From assembly GCA_016208305.1 (NCBI GenBank), contig JACQYI010000058.1, positions 1 through 64,000 of the forward strand: DNA of 64,000 nt, in the 5' to 3' direction. The position numbers were made by a program, and so were the translations under genes. This DNA is from Oscillatoriophycideae cyanobacterium NC_groundwater_1537_Pr4_S-0.65um_50_18. Its GTDB lineage: Bacteria; Cyanobacteriota; Cyanobacteriia; Elainellales; Elainellaceae. Each line of letters opens with the position of its first letter. The stretch's first letter is position 1. The notes under the pieces were generated by a model. That model did not search any database and was not told the origin of the DNA. It was given only the letters and a program-made list of their open reading frames with translations. Positions 45,954-55,435 of the stretch are shown one piece after another.

Positions 45954-46033
45954 GAGGTCTGATGCTAGGGGGGGTGAGGGTGATCGATATCCGGACTTAA
46001 TTCTAGAACTCCCTGCGCCCTAAACCACAAGCA

Positions 46034-46249
46034 TTAACCCTCTTGGTTAATAAAAGGCAACAGTGCCAAGATCCTGGCGCGTTTAATCGCCTCGGTCAAG
46101 TCTCTCTGCTGCTTGGCAGTTAGACCTGTGATTCGGCGCGGCAAGATTTTGCCCCGCTCGGTGACATATTTCCGTAGTAGGTCAACGTCTTTGTAATCAA
46201 TAGGATCTCCAGGTTTGATCGGAGAAATGCGACGACGAAAGTAAGCCAT
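46034..46249 (-). CDS. rpsR: 30S ribosomal protein S18
   Basis: 71 residues from ATG 46249: [20 protein letters not shown], then [20 protein letters not shown] and [20 protein letters not shown]. These are the S18 hallmarks, including the [12 protein letters not shown] motif. An upstream in-frame ATG (46336) is not used by the family. It follows rpmG by 128 bp and precedes the RNase II gene. Confidence 0.97.
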   Translation of the reverse strand: MAYFRRRISPIKPGDPIDYKDVDLLRKYVTERGKILPRRITGLTAKQQRDLTEAIKRARILALLPFINQEG

Positions 46250-46377
46250 AGTTGAAGTTTGGGTAATTGAAAATCTGTGAAAAACTTGTGAGGTTTGGGG
46301 AACACGCGCTAGGCAAAGCCGAACCTTCCACGGCAATAGCTAGGAAATCCCCGATCGACGGCGCTATTTAATTTCGC

Positions 46378-46566
46378 CTACTTAATTTCTTTGTGATCCG
46401 TATGCTTGTTGCAGTGGGTACAAAACTTCTTAAGCTCAATCCGACCCGTCGTGTTGCGGCGGTTCTTCGTTGTGGTGTAGCGAGAAACCCCTGGCGATCG
46501 CTTGTCTGGGTTTGTGCGACACTCCGTGCACTCTAGCGTAATAATAATCCGGACACCTTTAGCCAT
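46378..46566 (-). CDS. rpmG: 50S ribosomal protein L33
   Basis: 62 residues: [17 protein letters not shown], with [21 protein letters not shown] and [11 protein letters not shown]. It is the zinc-binding form, with two CxxC pairs (ECTEC and CTHC). It heads the rpmG-rpsR-RNase cluster. Confidence 0.97.
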   Translation of the reverse strand: MAKGVRIIITLECTECRTNPDKRSPGVSRYTTTKNRRNTTGRIELKKFCTHCNKHTDHKEIK

Positions 46567-46731
46567 AAGATCTCACTTAGAATTGTCAACGATAAGACAC
46601 AATCTCTAATTATTTCACACAGTCGGCAGACTGCGCAAGGAAAAGCCCGATTTTTCAGATGGGATTTTGATATTTCGAGGAGAAGTGAGGCTATTATAGC
46701 GCTGCCTGAGCTTCTACAGCCCCTTCCGATT

Positions 46732-48075
46732 TTATAAAACCTCTCCAGGCGTCGGAAAATCGATACCTAACGCAAGCCGTATAGCTGCAAATGCAGCGAT
46801 TCCTAGCAAAAGTAGAGCGGTCATCTCAGCATCCTGCTTGAGACATCCAATCCCTTCCCGGCACAGCCCGTAATTGACGATCGCATAATAGACCAGATCG
46901 TTGAGCGCCACAGCCACGACAGCGCCCAAGCTTCCAAACAGAGCATGGCCCAGCAAAATGCCAAAGACAGTAAATATCAGTCGGTATAGATTGCCGAAGG
47001 TCATGTACTGTACCTTCCCCAAAGCCGAGAGCGCAGGCTCGATAGTGGCACAAAGGATACGAGGCCAAATCCCCATTGCCAAAATAGGTAGCATCCAGGC
47101 TGCTGCTGCATATCGCCTGTCATATAAAAAAGAGGTGGCAACATCGCCCCAGCTAATCAGCACCATCATAACTAGCGTTAGCGCATAGAGCAGGTAACGT
47201 CGGCTTTTGAGCGCCTTGACGCGCAGTTCTGAGCGGGGTAAATCTGTGAGTTTGGCGATCGCTGGAAGTACTACCCTAGTGCCCAAGGCAACGGTGACTT
47301 GGCGAGGCACGTCGCTCAGCATTAGAGCAACCGTGTAGACTCCTAATAGCTGTAGGGAAAAGATCTTACCCAACAAGAGGCGATCGACCTGTTCGGCCAG
47401 AAACATGAGGGCTGTAGAGAGGAAAATCCAACGCCCTAGGGAAAAAATTTCGCGCGTTGCCTGCTTGTCCAACATGAATCTATTGGATTTGCCAGGAATC
47501 AGTTGATTGCTCCAGATAAGCTTGACTAAAGCGGCAACGATGTTTCCACCCACGAGTGCCCAAACGGTAGGGCTGATAAATGCCCAACAGAGCATCACCG
47601 TAATTTGAGTGGCCTGAACAGACAGCTCCATGACAGTCAATTTCTTGACGGTAATGTGCCGCTCTAACGTGTAAAGTGCCGTAGAGTTAAACCCAGAAAT
47701 AACAGTTACCAGTCCAGCTACGGGGATGAGCTGGCTCAGTTGGGGTTCTCCATAGAGTAAGGCGATGGGCTGAGCAATGAGTAAGCAAATTAGCCATAAG
47801 CATAAGCCACGAATGACTTGAATCGTCCAAGCTGTGTTGAGAAATTCTGGCTCATCTCCACTTTTGTTTTGAATGATGTTGATGCCAATGCCCACATCAG
47901 AAAACAGTGCTAACCCAACAATAAAAATATTGACAAGTGCCATTAACCCAAAAAATTCTGGAAATAGCAGTCGGGTTAAGATCAGGTTTGCGCTAAATCG
48001 AAGAACTTGGCTAGCACCATAACCCAATATCGTCCAGAGCATTCCTCGAATGACTAGCTTTTTCAATGCGGTCAT
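46732..48075 (-). CDS. Oligosaccharide flippase (Wzx/MATE-like, PST type)
   Basis: 447 residues with twelve or so hydrophobic segments. The opening TALKKLVIRGMLWTILGYG followed by RFSANLILTRLLFPEFFGLM is typical of polysaccharide transporters of the Wzx/RfbX family that move lipid-linked oligosaccharides across the membrane. No other polysaccharide genes are clustered here. The protein ends soon after a final helix (ALLLLGIAAFAAIRLALGID). Confidence 0.9.
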   Translation of the reverse strand: MTALKKLVIRGMLWTILGYGASQVLRFSANLILTRLLFPEFFGLMALVNIFIVGLALFSDVGIGINIIQNKSGDEPEFLNTAWTIQVIRGLCLWLICLLIAQPIALLYGEPQLSQLIPVAGLVTVISGFNSTALYTLERHITVKKLTVMELSVQATQITVMLCWAFISPTVWALVGGNIVAALVKLIWSNQLIPGKSNRFMLDKQATREIFSLGRWIFLSTALMFLAEQVDRLLLGKIFSLQLLGVYTVALMLSDVPRQVTVALGTRVVLPAIAKLTDLPRSELRVKALKSRRYLLYALTLVMMVLISWGDVATSFLYDRRYAAAAWMLPILAMGIWPRILCATIEPALSALGKVQYMTFGNLYRLIFTVFGILLGHALFGSLGAVVAVALNDLVYYAIVNYGLCREGIGCLKQDAEMTALLLLGIAAFAAIRLALGIDFPTPGEVL

Positions 48076-49171
48076 AGTTCTATACGTGGTAGAAGACCTG
48101 TAGAAAAGTCCAATCCATAACAGATTGGTTGGCTTGAAGTGTGATGGGGAAGAAATAATGTTTGTGGACGTTCAGAATTAAGCTTGCGATCGAATCCACC
48201 GCTTCATTTCAGCAGCTCGTTTCAGTCATTTTTTAAGCTCGCAGCATATCGATCGCAGCCTATTCGGCTCTTGAAATAAGCAACGTCAAGAGACTCCTGA
48301 TGCACCCTGAGGTTTAACTTATCTCCTACTTATCTCTAACTTATATCGCTCCCGTCCTTGGATCTCAAATCTGTTTCTCCTGGCCTTTTGTGGAGAGTAA
48401 CTTGTAGACATTTTGTCTCACCCTAGTTTGATTGATATGGCTCGAAAAAAATTCAATCTTTGTGCAGATAAAAGTGACTAAAAATACAATATTTCTGCGC
48501 TGAGTGAATACTCAGGGTTCTATGGATTGAATTGAGATGCTATCAAAAAATGATTGCACAGGGAGATTTTCGAGATCATAAGATTTCATTAGATTGCCTA
48601 ACTAATATCACCGAGGCAAGCCGACAGAATGACTGATTCGGCATACTGCTTTAGACCCAAGCAAAACTTTTGAAATCAAAAAGTGATATCTAAAGAGATA
48701 AGGGTTTGACTTTCAAAAAGTGCCTGGCAGGGGGCTTTCCAGACTCTCTTTCATTAATTTCAGGTGGTTTAAGATCTCAGATTCTCTGTTGATGAAATTC
48801 ATTGCAGTGGACTATACTTCACTTCGTCAGATTAATTTGTGACAGTGGGATACGATCTGCCATAGAAATCGGTTAGTTTTGTGTAAAGCTATTCAGAAGC
48901 TGATTATTACTTTAAGGCTCTCGACTCAGCCAACCTCAAAGTCTTTTCATCTCGGCTCTAAAATTTATCCAGAGTAGATATCTTTCAGGATCTGTGCTTC
49001 AAGATCTGTGCAGAGCGCATAGCCTTAAAAAGATCAGGATTGTTTATTGCGTAGGCTTTGCTCGCACAGTAAACAATCCTGACTGAGATACTACTCCCGA
49101 TCGCCAATCTTGAAAGAAGCTTGATCCAACACAGAGAGCGGCTTATCTTGCTAGATGCTTATCTTGCTGGA
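48076..49171. other. 1.1-kb AT-rich interval, one large hairpin
   Basis: No gene is supported. Short frames only. The single clear structure is a palindrome at 49034-49082: TCAGGATTGTTTA and its exact inverse TAAACAATCCTGA around a 23-nt centre with TGCG/CGCA ends. The promoter for the flippase should lie at its left end. Confidence 0.6.
49034..49082. repeat. Palindrome with 13-bp arms
   Basis: TCAGGATTGTTTA (49034-49046) and its inverse (49070-49082), plus inner TGCG/CGCA pairing. It lies 90 bp beyond the stop of the amine oxidase gene (minus strand) and could protect that RNA's end. Confidence 0.75.
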
Positions 49172-50746
49172 TTAAGCTGCGAGGACTTTGAGTTCTTTAA
49201 GAATCCCTTGAGCGACTTTCTCAGCCGTTTCACAAGCTCCATTCATATAGCCTTGAGAACCCACAGAGCAATGCTCGCCAGCAAACCAAAGATTGCCAAC
49301 TCGCTCAGCCTCAGCACCGCCAATTTGAGTCCACTGTCCCGGTAAATAGCAGGCGTAAGAACCTAGCGCATAGGGTTCGTTTGCCCAAACCGATCGCACT
49401 GCTTGGCCTCGCTTAATTTGAGCCATCCCTGGAAAAATTTGTTCTAGATCGGCTGTGAGCTTTTGCGCTTGGGCTTCAGGACGATCGTTTGCCAACGCCA
49501 CTCCAGCTTGTCCACCCCGTAAATCAGTCACCCAGCCTCCGGTTAGGGTAGAGTAGCGGGCGCTCTCCCAGGTGTTTTGAAAGTCTAGATCGGTATAGAT
49601 GCTAATCGTGGAACTATAGCGCGATCGCCAGATACGTTCTCGATAAGGAATTGCTAGCTTGCTGCTGGTGCCATAGCCCAGTTCTGTGATTGCTTTTTGT
49701 TTAACAGGCGGCAGATTGACCGCTAGATCTACCTGTCGCAGAGTCGTGAAGGGCACCGTTAAAACGACTTGATCGTAAGTGCGCTCTATACTGGTTGCTC
49801 CTTGTCTGAGGCTAACTCGGTAGCTGCCGCCAGGGGTGAGCCGAATGGACTCCAGCAAAGTTCCTGTGGCGATCGTACCCTCTAGTTTTGCCGCCAGCCG
49901 TTGGGGAATCTGGTCATTCCCGCCTATGACATGATAGCGTTCGTCACTGGCCCCATAGGTACTCCATTTGCCTACTTCAGCGCCAATCAAAAACAGCATA
50001 TTAAGACAAGACTGTGACTCGGCATCGCGCCCAAACTCTGTCATATAAGCCACCTGTACCAGCTGCTCAACGACAGGATCTATGGGGGCAGCAGCCAAAT
50101 ACTCTGCCAAAGAGAGCCGATCGAGCCGCACAGACTCTGGGCTGGGATTGTGGTAGGTGATAGCGCGATCGCCCAGTTTTTTAAGGTCTTGGGCAATCCG
50201 TTTAGCCAACGGTGAAAAGGCTTCCGCCACTTGAGCGTGATTAATTTTTCGCCCTTGAAAATAGAGAATTTCTGGTTCTAAGCCCACATCTGCCGATCGC
50301 AAATCTGCCAGCTCCAAACCTAGCTCTGCGGCCAGCGATCGCACTGCTGTATGACGAGAATCGATAAACTCGCCGCCCAACTCGACTACCCCTGGATCAT
50401 CAACGATGCCGCGCAGACTCCGGAGCCGTCCGCCCACGCGCTGGCTGGCTTCAACAACATCGGCTAGAATTCCGGCCTGACGCAATCGGTAAGCGACCGT
50501 TAGACCTGCAACGCCTGCACCGACAATCAGAATTCTAGCCTCTTGGGTAGCGGGCAATGCTGCAAAGCGCTGTTCTCCCGATGAGAGCAATCCCATCGCA
50601 GCGATGCCGCCAAGTACCTGCCTCCGCGAGAGGAGGGTAGAGCGAGCAATGTCATATCCTTCAGCGATCGGAATTTGTGCTTGATGAGAAATCTGAACGG
50701 TTTGGTAGACGCGACGCAATAAGCCAACTAAAGCACTTCTAGACAT
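49172..50746 (-). CDS. Flavin monoamine oxidase family protein with Tat-like signal
   Basis: 524 residues. An FAD-binding Rossmann motif lies at residues ~75-100 (ILIVGAGVAGLTVAYRLRQAG, then ADVVEASQRVGGRLRSL), and the C-terminal flavin-contacting GNLWFAGEHCSVGSQGYMNGACETAEK is complete. Before it, SRRQVLGGIAAMGLLSSG (about 40-57) looks like a twin-arginine leader, but it is preceded by 40 extra residues, so the true start may be internal. Oxidises amines, amino acids or related compounds to imines with release of H2O2; substrate unknown. Single gene. Confidence 0.88.
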   Translation of the reverse strand: MSRSALVGLLRRVYQTVQISHQAQIPIAEGYDIARSTLLSRRQVLGGIAAMGLLSSGEQRFAALPATQEARILIVGAGVAGLTVAYRLRQAGILADVVEASQRVGGRLRSLRGIVDDPGVVELGGEFIDSRHTAVRSLAAELGLELADLRSADVGLEPEILYFQGRKINHAQVAEAFSPLAKRIAQDLKKLGDRAITYHNPSPESVRLDRLSLAEYLAAAPIDPVVEQLVQVAYMTEFGRDAESQSCLNMLFLIGAEVGKWSTYGASDERYHVIGGNDQIPQRLAAKLEGTIATGTLLESIRLTPGGSYRVSLRQGATSIERTYDQVVLTVPFTTLRQVDLAVNLPPVKQKAITELGYGTSSKLAIPYRERIWRSRYSSTISIYTDLDFQNTWESARYSTLTGGWVTDLRGGQAGVALANDRPEAQAQKLTADLEQIFPGMAQIKRGQAVRSVWANEPYALGSYACYLPGQWTQIGGAEAERVGNLWFAGEHCSVGSQGYMNGACETAEKVAQGILKELKVLAA

Positions 50747-50752
50747 AATTCA

Positions 50753-51000
50753 AGATCGCAAACTAAACATAGCCAAAATTTGGTAAGAAATAGCGTAGGC
50801 ATCTCTCTCACCAAATTTTAGAAGTTAATTTGTGGGTTGTCTGAGAATCACAGGTTTAATCAAACAACCTCAGTAGATTGCAAGTTAGGGTTTTGTGGCG
50901 CGCGGAGCGCGCCACAAAACCCTAAAAGCTGGATTTCAAAGGCGCTCCGCGCCTTTGAAATCCAGCTTTTAGAAAAAAATAGGAGGACTTTGCGATCGAC
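50753..51000. repeat. Composite palindromic element with two nested perfect hairpins
   Basis: Outer ends AGATCGCAAACTAAAC (50753-50768) and TTTGCGATCGAC (50989-51000). Inside: a 10-bp stem AAAATTTGGT/ACCAAATTTT, a 6-bp GGTTGT/ACAACC stem, a perfect 19-bp-arm hairpin 50885-50925 (centre GCGC-GGA-GCGC) and a perfect 24-bp-arm hairpin 50922-50972 (centre GCGC-TCC-GCGC). The whole space between the amine oxidase and Nudix genes is made of it. Non-coding. Confidence 0.85.
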
Positions 51001-51033
51001 TAAATCTCTTTCAGGTGAATTTATCTGTGAGCC

Positions 51034-51588
51034 TTAGAGTGTCGATAGAAAAGAACGCGCTAGCATAAAGCTAGAGATAGATTTGGCATCGATCGGTTCT
51101 CCTGCCAAAATGGCTCGTTCTAGCTCTTGCGGCGTCATCAAAACGGTTTCAATATCTTCGTCTTCATCTTGCTGAGGCGGCATTTCCAGCTTTTCTAAAT
51201 CGAGCGCTAGAAAAGCGTAAATCACCTCATCTGAATAACCTGGAGCCAGGAAAAACCTGCCTAATGTTTGCCATTTGTGGGCACGATATCCCGTTTCTTC
51301 TTCAATTTCGCGTCGAATGGTGGCTGCCGGATCTTCATCCGGTTCGACTGTCCCAGCTGGGAATTCCAATAAACGACCCTGCGCTGCAAAACGATATTGT
51401 CGCACCAGCACTAAGCGGCCATCGGCCGTCACGGGCACTGCCAGTGCGCCCCCCGGATGACGAACGCATTCCCAGTCACCTTCGGCTTTGTTGGGCAAAC
51501 GTAGCCGATTGACCTCAAAGTTGAACTTGCGCCCGCGATAAAACAGCTTTTGTCTGAGCAGTTGGGGAGGTTCGAAACCGATGGGCAT
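51034..51588 (-). CDS. Nudix hydrolase (ADP-ribose pyrophosphatase-like)
   Basis: 184 residues. The Nudix box is complete at residues 79-101 (G-x5-E-x7-REIEEETGY; REIEEE binds Mg2+). The preceding VRQYRFAAQGRLLEFPAGT and the downstream FFLAPGYSDEVIYAFLALDL are typical of ADP-ribose/NDP-sugar pyrophosphatases. It hydrolyses nucleoside diphosphate derivatives. It follows folK on the same strand by 86 bp. Confidence 0.92.
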   Translation of the reverse strand: MPIGFEPPQLLRQKLFYRGRKFNFEVNRLRLPNKAEGDWECVRHPGGALAVPVTADGRLVLVRQYRFAAQGRLLEFPAGTVEPDEDPAATIRREIEEETGYRAHKWQTLGRFFLAPGYSDEVIYAFLALDLEKLEMPPQQDEDEDIETVLMTPQELERAILAGEPIDAKSISSFMLARSFLSTL

Positions 51589-51674
51589 AGTGTAAATAAA
51601 AGAGGGTAAAGGTTGAATGAGCTTAAGAGACTACTTATCTATTTACGTTCTTAATTTTCTACTTTCAGAACGAT

Positions 51675-52196
51675 TTAGTGATTTGTTAAATTGCCAACTT
51701 TTCTGATTTCAGAACAGTCTACCTGCTTCAAGAGGTCCGCGATCGCTCGTCCTGAAATTGGCTCAACCCAATCTGCTGCAATGTCAGCTAGAGGCGCTAA
51801 TACAAAAGCGCGATCGCCCATGCGAGGATGGGGAATTTGCAGATTGGGCTGCCGGATCACCAAGTCATCAAACAGTAACAAATCCAGATCTAGAGAACGC
51901 GCCCCCCAGCACTCTTGTCGCACTCGCCCAAACTGAGTTTCTGTCTTGAGCAACACATCTAGGAGCTGCACAGGTGACAACAGAGTCGATAGCGTGGCGC
52001 AAGCGTTGAGAATATCTGGCTGAGGGGGGCCGATCGCCACGGTGAGGTAAAAAGGGGATTGCGCCTGAAGCACAATGCCTGGAAGGTCAGCCAGCGTTTG
52101 CAAAGCCGATTGCAAAATAGCGGCAGAGTCGCCTATGTTGCTGCCTAGAGCGATCGCCACCCGATGCCATCCCGCCCCAATAGTAGGGTTCACCAT
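51675..52196 (-). CDS. folK: 2-amino-4-hydroxy-6-hydroxymethyldihydropteridine diphosphokinase
   Basis: 173 residues. HPPK transfers pyrophosphate from ATP to 6-hydroxymethyl-dihydropterin in folate synthesis. Motifs: IALGSNIGDS (15-24), SPFYLTVAIGPPQPDILNAC, the ARSLDLDLLLFDD metal/ATP segment with the paired Asp residues, and IPHPRMGDRAFVL. It starts 11 bp after the ferredoxin stop, so the two are probably one transcript; the Nudix gene may be part of it. Confidence 0.95.
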   Translation of the reverse strand: MVNPTIGAGWHRVAIALGSNIGDSAAILQSALQTLADLPGIVLQAQSPFYLTVAIGPPQPDILNACATLSTLLSPVQLLDVLLKTETQFGRVRQECWGARSLDLDLLLFDDLVIRQPNLQIPHPRMGDRAFVLAPLADIAADWVEPISGRAIADLLKQVDCSEIRKVGNLTNH

Positions 52197-52207
52197 TTAC
52201 AAAGCGC

Positions 52208-52447
52208 CTACCAAGTGGGATCAACATAAAGATTCACCACCAGCGTCTTTTGGCCGGGTGGAATGGCGGTAATGCAAGCGCAAAGGCTACTGCCATCTTC
52301 TAATTCAACCTCGCAAGCATGACAAGAACCCATCATGCAGCCCGTTGGAATGCATAAACCTGCGCGATCGGCCACCTGCAACAGGGGTTCTCCAACCTCA
52401 GCCGTTACTGTCACATCATCTGGTAAAAAACGCACCTCGACGCCCAT
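52208..52447 (-). CDS. Small [2Fe-2S] ferredoxin-like protein
   Basis: 79 residues from ATG 52447 (a TTG lies one codon earlier). Plant-type cluster ligands: Cys in TGCMMGSCHACEVELEDG (C-x4-C-x2-C) and a further Cys in SSLCACITAIPPG. It is shorter than photosynthetic ferredoxin (about 97) and lacks its N-terminal part. Likely a low-abundance electron carrier of the beta-grasp fold; partner unknown. It lies immediately upstream of folK. Confidence 0.9.
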   Translation of the reverse strand: MGVEVRFLPDDVTVTAEVGEPLLQVADRAGLCIPTGCMMGSCHACEVELEDGSSLCACITAIPPGQKTLVVNLYVDPTW

Positions 52448-52560
52448 CAACCTACTCTCACAAAGAACTTACTCTCACAAAGAACCTCTGCTCGAAAACA
52501 GATTAAATTTTTAGGATAAACAAAGTGAAGAAATCTCAGCCTACTAGAATAGGCAAAAAT

Positions 52561-54060
52561 CTACTGGCCGAGCTGCTGCAAGATGGGTGATAGGTCAAGG
52601 TGGCTGCCCACAGCATCAGCTAGCTCATCCAGCATGGCTTCTCGCTGCTCTCGGTAGTTAGAGATACCCGTTGGCAAAGACTTCAAGCCGCGCTGCTGTC
52701 GCAAACGATTCAGCCAAGCTCGCCGCCAAGGGCCATTATCAAACAGTCCATGCAGATAAGTGCCCCAAATCGACTGAGTAATATCTACCACGCCAATGTT
52801 GGCATCATCAAACAGGGCTTTGTAGCCTGGAGTACCGCCACTCTCGGCCTCGGCATCCACCAGATGGCTCCGCCCCTGATGAATTTCGTAGCCTGCAACA
52901 GGCAGACCCACCTGCGGAAAGTTAGAGGTAACAAGCCGCTGTCGCGCTACTTTTTGACCCGTGATCACGGTTTTTAGCGGCAACAGTCCCAGCCCTTTAT
53001 ATCGCCCTTCCTGGCCTTCTAACCCTTCGGGGTCAGCCAACAGCTTGCCCATCATCTGGTATCCACCGCAGATGCCTAGCACTGTGCCTCCTGCGGCTGC
53101 GTAGTTTTGAATGGCTTCTGCCATCCCCGTCCGCTGCATAGCAACCAGATCGGCGATCGTCGTTTTGGAACCTGGCAAAATCACCGCATCCGGGTAGCCC
53201 AGCGAGTCTTTAATGCTGACATACTTGACACTCACCGTTGGCTCTGACTCTAAAGGGTCAAAGTCTGTGAAATTGGAGATGCGAGGCAGCCGAATCACGG
53301 CGATCGTCAGGTCGCTGTTGACATTACCCGGAACGCGATCGGCCAAGGAGAGCGAATCTTCTGCGGGAAAGACTTGATCAAACATGGGAATGACGCCCAC
53401 AACCGGAATGCCAGTGCGCTGTTGCACCCAGTCAATTCCCGATTGCAGCAGTGCCTTTTGACCTCTGAACTTGTTGATAATGATGCCCCGCACCAGCGCT
53501 CGCTCTTCGGGATCGAGCAATTCCAGCGTCCCGACGATATGGGCAAAGGCACCGCCGCGATCGATATCCACCACCAACAGCGTCGGCGCGTTCAGATAGC
53601 GGGCGACCCGCATATTGGTCAAATCTCGATGCTTCAGGTTGATTTCTGCCGGACTCCCGGCTCCCTCGCAAATAATCAGGTCGTACTCTTCTCCTAGCCG
53701 TTGCAGAGATTCTTCGATCGCTTGCCAACCCACCTCGAAAAAGCGATCATAGTACTCTACTGCGCTAACGCGTCCTGCCGCCCGACCTTTGAGAATCACC
53801 TGAGAAGTCATGTCTCCCTGCGGCTTCAGCAAGATTGGGTTCATCTCGACGCTGGGAATGATACCAGCCGCCCAAGCCTGTACTGCCTGAGCATGACCAA
53901 TTTCGCCGCCTGTGTTGGTGACATAGGCATTCAGCGCCATATTTTGTCCCTTAAAGGGGGCCACTCGCCACCCCCGCCGACTTAAGATGCGGCATAGTGC
54001 AGTTGTCACCATTGACTTCCCAGCATGGGACGTAGTTCCAACAACCATGATGGCTTTCAT
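52561..54060 (-). CDS. cobQ: Adenosylcobyric acid synthase (glutamine-hydrolysing)
   Basis: 499 residues from ATG 54060. The N-terminal half is a dethiobiotin-synthetase-like ATPase (VVGTTSHAGKSMVTTALCRI; CEGAGSPAEINLKHRDLTNM; INKFRGQ), and the C-terminal half a class I-type glutamine amidotransferase with Cys in ILGICGGYQMMG (near 330) and His in YLHGLFDNGPWR. It amidates four carboxylates of adenosylcobyrinic a,c-diamide in B12 (pseudocobalamin) synthesis. No other cob genes are nearby. Known also as cbiP. Confidence 0.96.
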   Translation of the reverse strand: MKAIMVVGTTSHAGKSMVTTALCRILSRRGWRVAPFKGQNMALNAYVTNTGGEIGHAQAVQAWAAGIIPSVEMNPILLKPQGDMTSQVILKGRAAGRVSAVEYYDRFFEVGWQAIEESLQRLGEEYDLIICEGAGSPAEINLKHRDLTNMRVARYLNAPTLLVVDIDRGGAFAHIVGTLELLDPEERALVRGIIINKFRGQKALLQSGIDWVQQRTGIPVVGVIPMFDQVFPAEDSLSLADRVPGNVNSDLTIAVIRLPRISNFTDFDPLESEPTVSVKYVSIKDSLGYPDAVILPGSKTTIADLVAMQRTGMAEAIQNYAAAGGTVLGICGGYQMMGKLLADPEGLEGQEGRYKGLGLLPLKTVITGQKVARQRLVTSNFPQVGLPVAGYEIHQGRSHLVDAEAESGGTPGYKALFDDANIGVVDITQSIWGTYLHGLFDNGPWRRAWLNRLRQQRGLKSLPTGISNYREQREAMLDELADAVGSHLDLSPILQQLGQ

Positions 54061-54183
54061 CAATGAGAACCTCCGAGGGCTAGGGGGGGATGATATTTTA
54101 AGCAGAGCAACCGCTTCTGGATACGATGAAATGAAGGTTCCAGAAAGGTCATCACATTCGCCACATTTGTCACAAAAAACGGT

Positions 54184-54645
54184 CTAAAACTGCATCCAGC
54201 TAGGCAAACGTGCCCACCGACTCAACGCATTATATAGGCGATCGCTCAAAGAGGGCGTAGAGCGGGCGTCACCACGTATCTGCCAGCGTTCTAGCATCTG
54301 TTGGCCTAGAGGGGTGATGCGAAAACTATCCGTTAAGCCTTGTCCATCCACTTCTCGCCGCAGCAAACCCACCTGAATCAGCCAGACCAAATCGCTCTCA
54401 GCCGCCAGCTCTGCCACAGGGCGCTCGGTATAGCCATTGCGAACCCCTGTGATTCCAGCGATCGCTTTTAGCTCTACGCTCCGTTGCCGCATCGTCATAA
54501 AAAGTGCCAGCTTAAACGGAGTGCAGCGTAAGGCTCGGTCAGCCCGAGCTACCGTAGAGCGCGCGTACTGAATAGACTGATTGCTTGAAATTAGTTCAGA
54601 TGAAGAGGATTCAGGGGTAGGTCGTTCAGGCGTAGTAAAAGTCAT
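54184..54645 (-). CDS. Npun_F0494-family protein
   Basis: 153 residues, normal for this cyanobacterial family of unknown function (SIQYARSTVARADRALRCTPFKLALFMTMRQRS; AGITGVRNGYTERPVAELAAE; LRREVDGQGLTDSFRITPLG). Likely a winged-helix-like fold: the ordered helices end in an ITPLG-x-x-M segment as in small DNA-binding domains, but that is inference. It lies 120 bp upstream of cobQ on the same strand. Confidence 0.85.
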   Translation of the reverse strand: MTFTTPERPTPESSSSELISSNQSIQYARSTVARADRALRCTPFKLALFMTMRQRSVELKAIAGITGVRNGYTERPVAELAAESDLVWLIQVGLLRREVDGQGLTDSFRITPLGQQMLERWQIRGDARSTPSLSDRLYNALSRWARLPSWMQF

Positions 54646-54837
54646 GTAGCAGGCTATGAAGGTGAGGTAAGAATCTGGAGAAGGCGTTCAGATAAGAACC
54701 TGGAACAGAGAAAACTGGTATAGAATTAACATCTCTATCGACTATTTTATGACCTTTCTATAGATAAGCTCCAAATCAGTGAAATAGCCTGAATTGCCAG
54801 GCTTGGAGACTTGAGCGAGTGATTTGGCAAATTGAGC

Positions 54838-55275
54838 ATGAAAAAAAAAGATGAAGCATTTGGGATTGTACCGATTTGGCGGCAGCCAGAGGGTGATCGA
54901 TTTCTGTTGATTCAGCATTGGGCAGGACATTGGGGATTTCCCAAAGGGCATGCCGAGTCCGGCGAGACGGCGATCGTTACAGCCTGCCGAGAATTTGAGG
55001 AAGAGACAGGCATCACAGCCTATGAAGTCGTAGATGCAGTTTCTTTCACCGAGAAATATAGCTTTAGCCGCGAAGGGCAGGTTATCGAAAAAACAGTTAC
55101 CTATTTTCCTGCCTTTGTTCACACTTCAGTGGTTACTTGCCAAGAACAGGAAATAAAGGCTTATGCCTGGGCGACCTTTGACGAGGCAAATCAAAAAATC
55201 ACTTTTGGCCAAGCGCGACAGCTTCTAGTCAGAGTTAAGGAATACCTGAACGATCGCGCCGCCAGTTTGGGCTAA
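54838..55275 (+). CDS. Nudix hydrolase, asymmetric Ap4A-hydrolase type
   Basis: 145 residues from the ATG at 54838. The Nudix box is at ~37-59 (GHAESGETAIVTACREF, then EEETGI), preceded by WAGHWGFPKG, the usual substrate-pocket sequence of bis(5'-nucleosyl)-tetraphosphatases. FTEKYSFSREGQVIEKTVTYF follows as in that group. It would break down Ap4A and similar stress nucleotides, or remove RNA caps (RppH-like). An ATG two codons upstream (54832) is also possible. Confidence 0.88.
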   Translation: MKKKDEAFGIVPIWRQPEGDRFLLIQHWAGHWGFPKGHAESGETAIVTACREFEEETGITAYEVVDAVSFTEKYSFSREGQVIEKTVTYFPAFVHTSVVTCQEQEIKAYAWATFDEANQKITFGQARQLLVRVKEYLNDRAASLG

Positions 55276-55435
55276 ATTTCCTGTACCGATGAACCGCTTT
55301 GAGATGAGATGTCTTGTGCAGGCAGATCGCCTCAAAGTAATTTAGCCGGCCATATCTTGTAACCTATCCTGCGATTGGTTCGCTGACAGGGTTCTGACAG
55401 GATTGCAGAGGGCCTAAGCAGCTAAGCGGCTGGTT

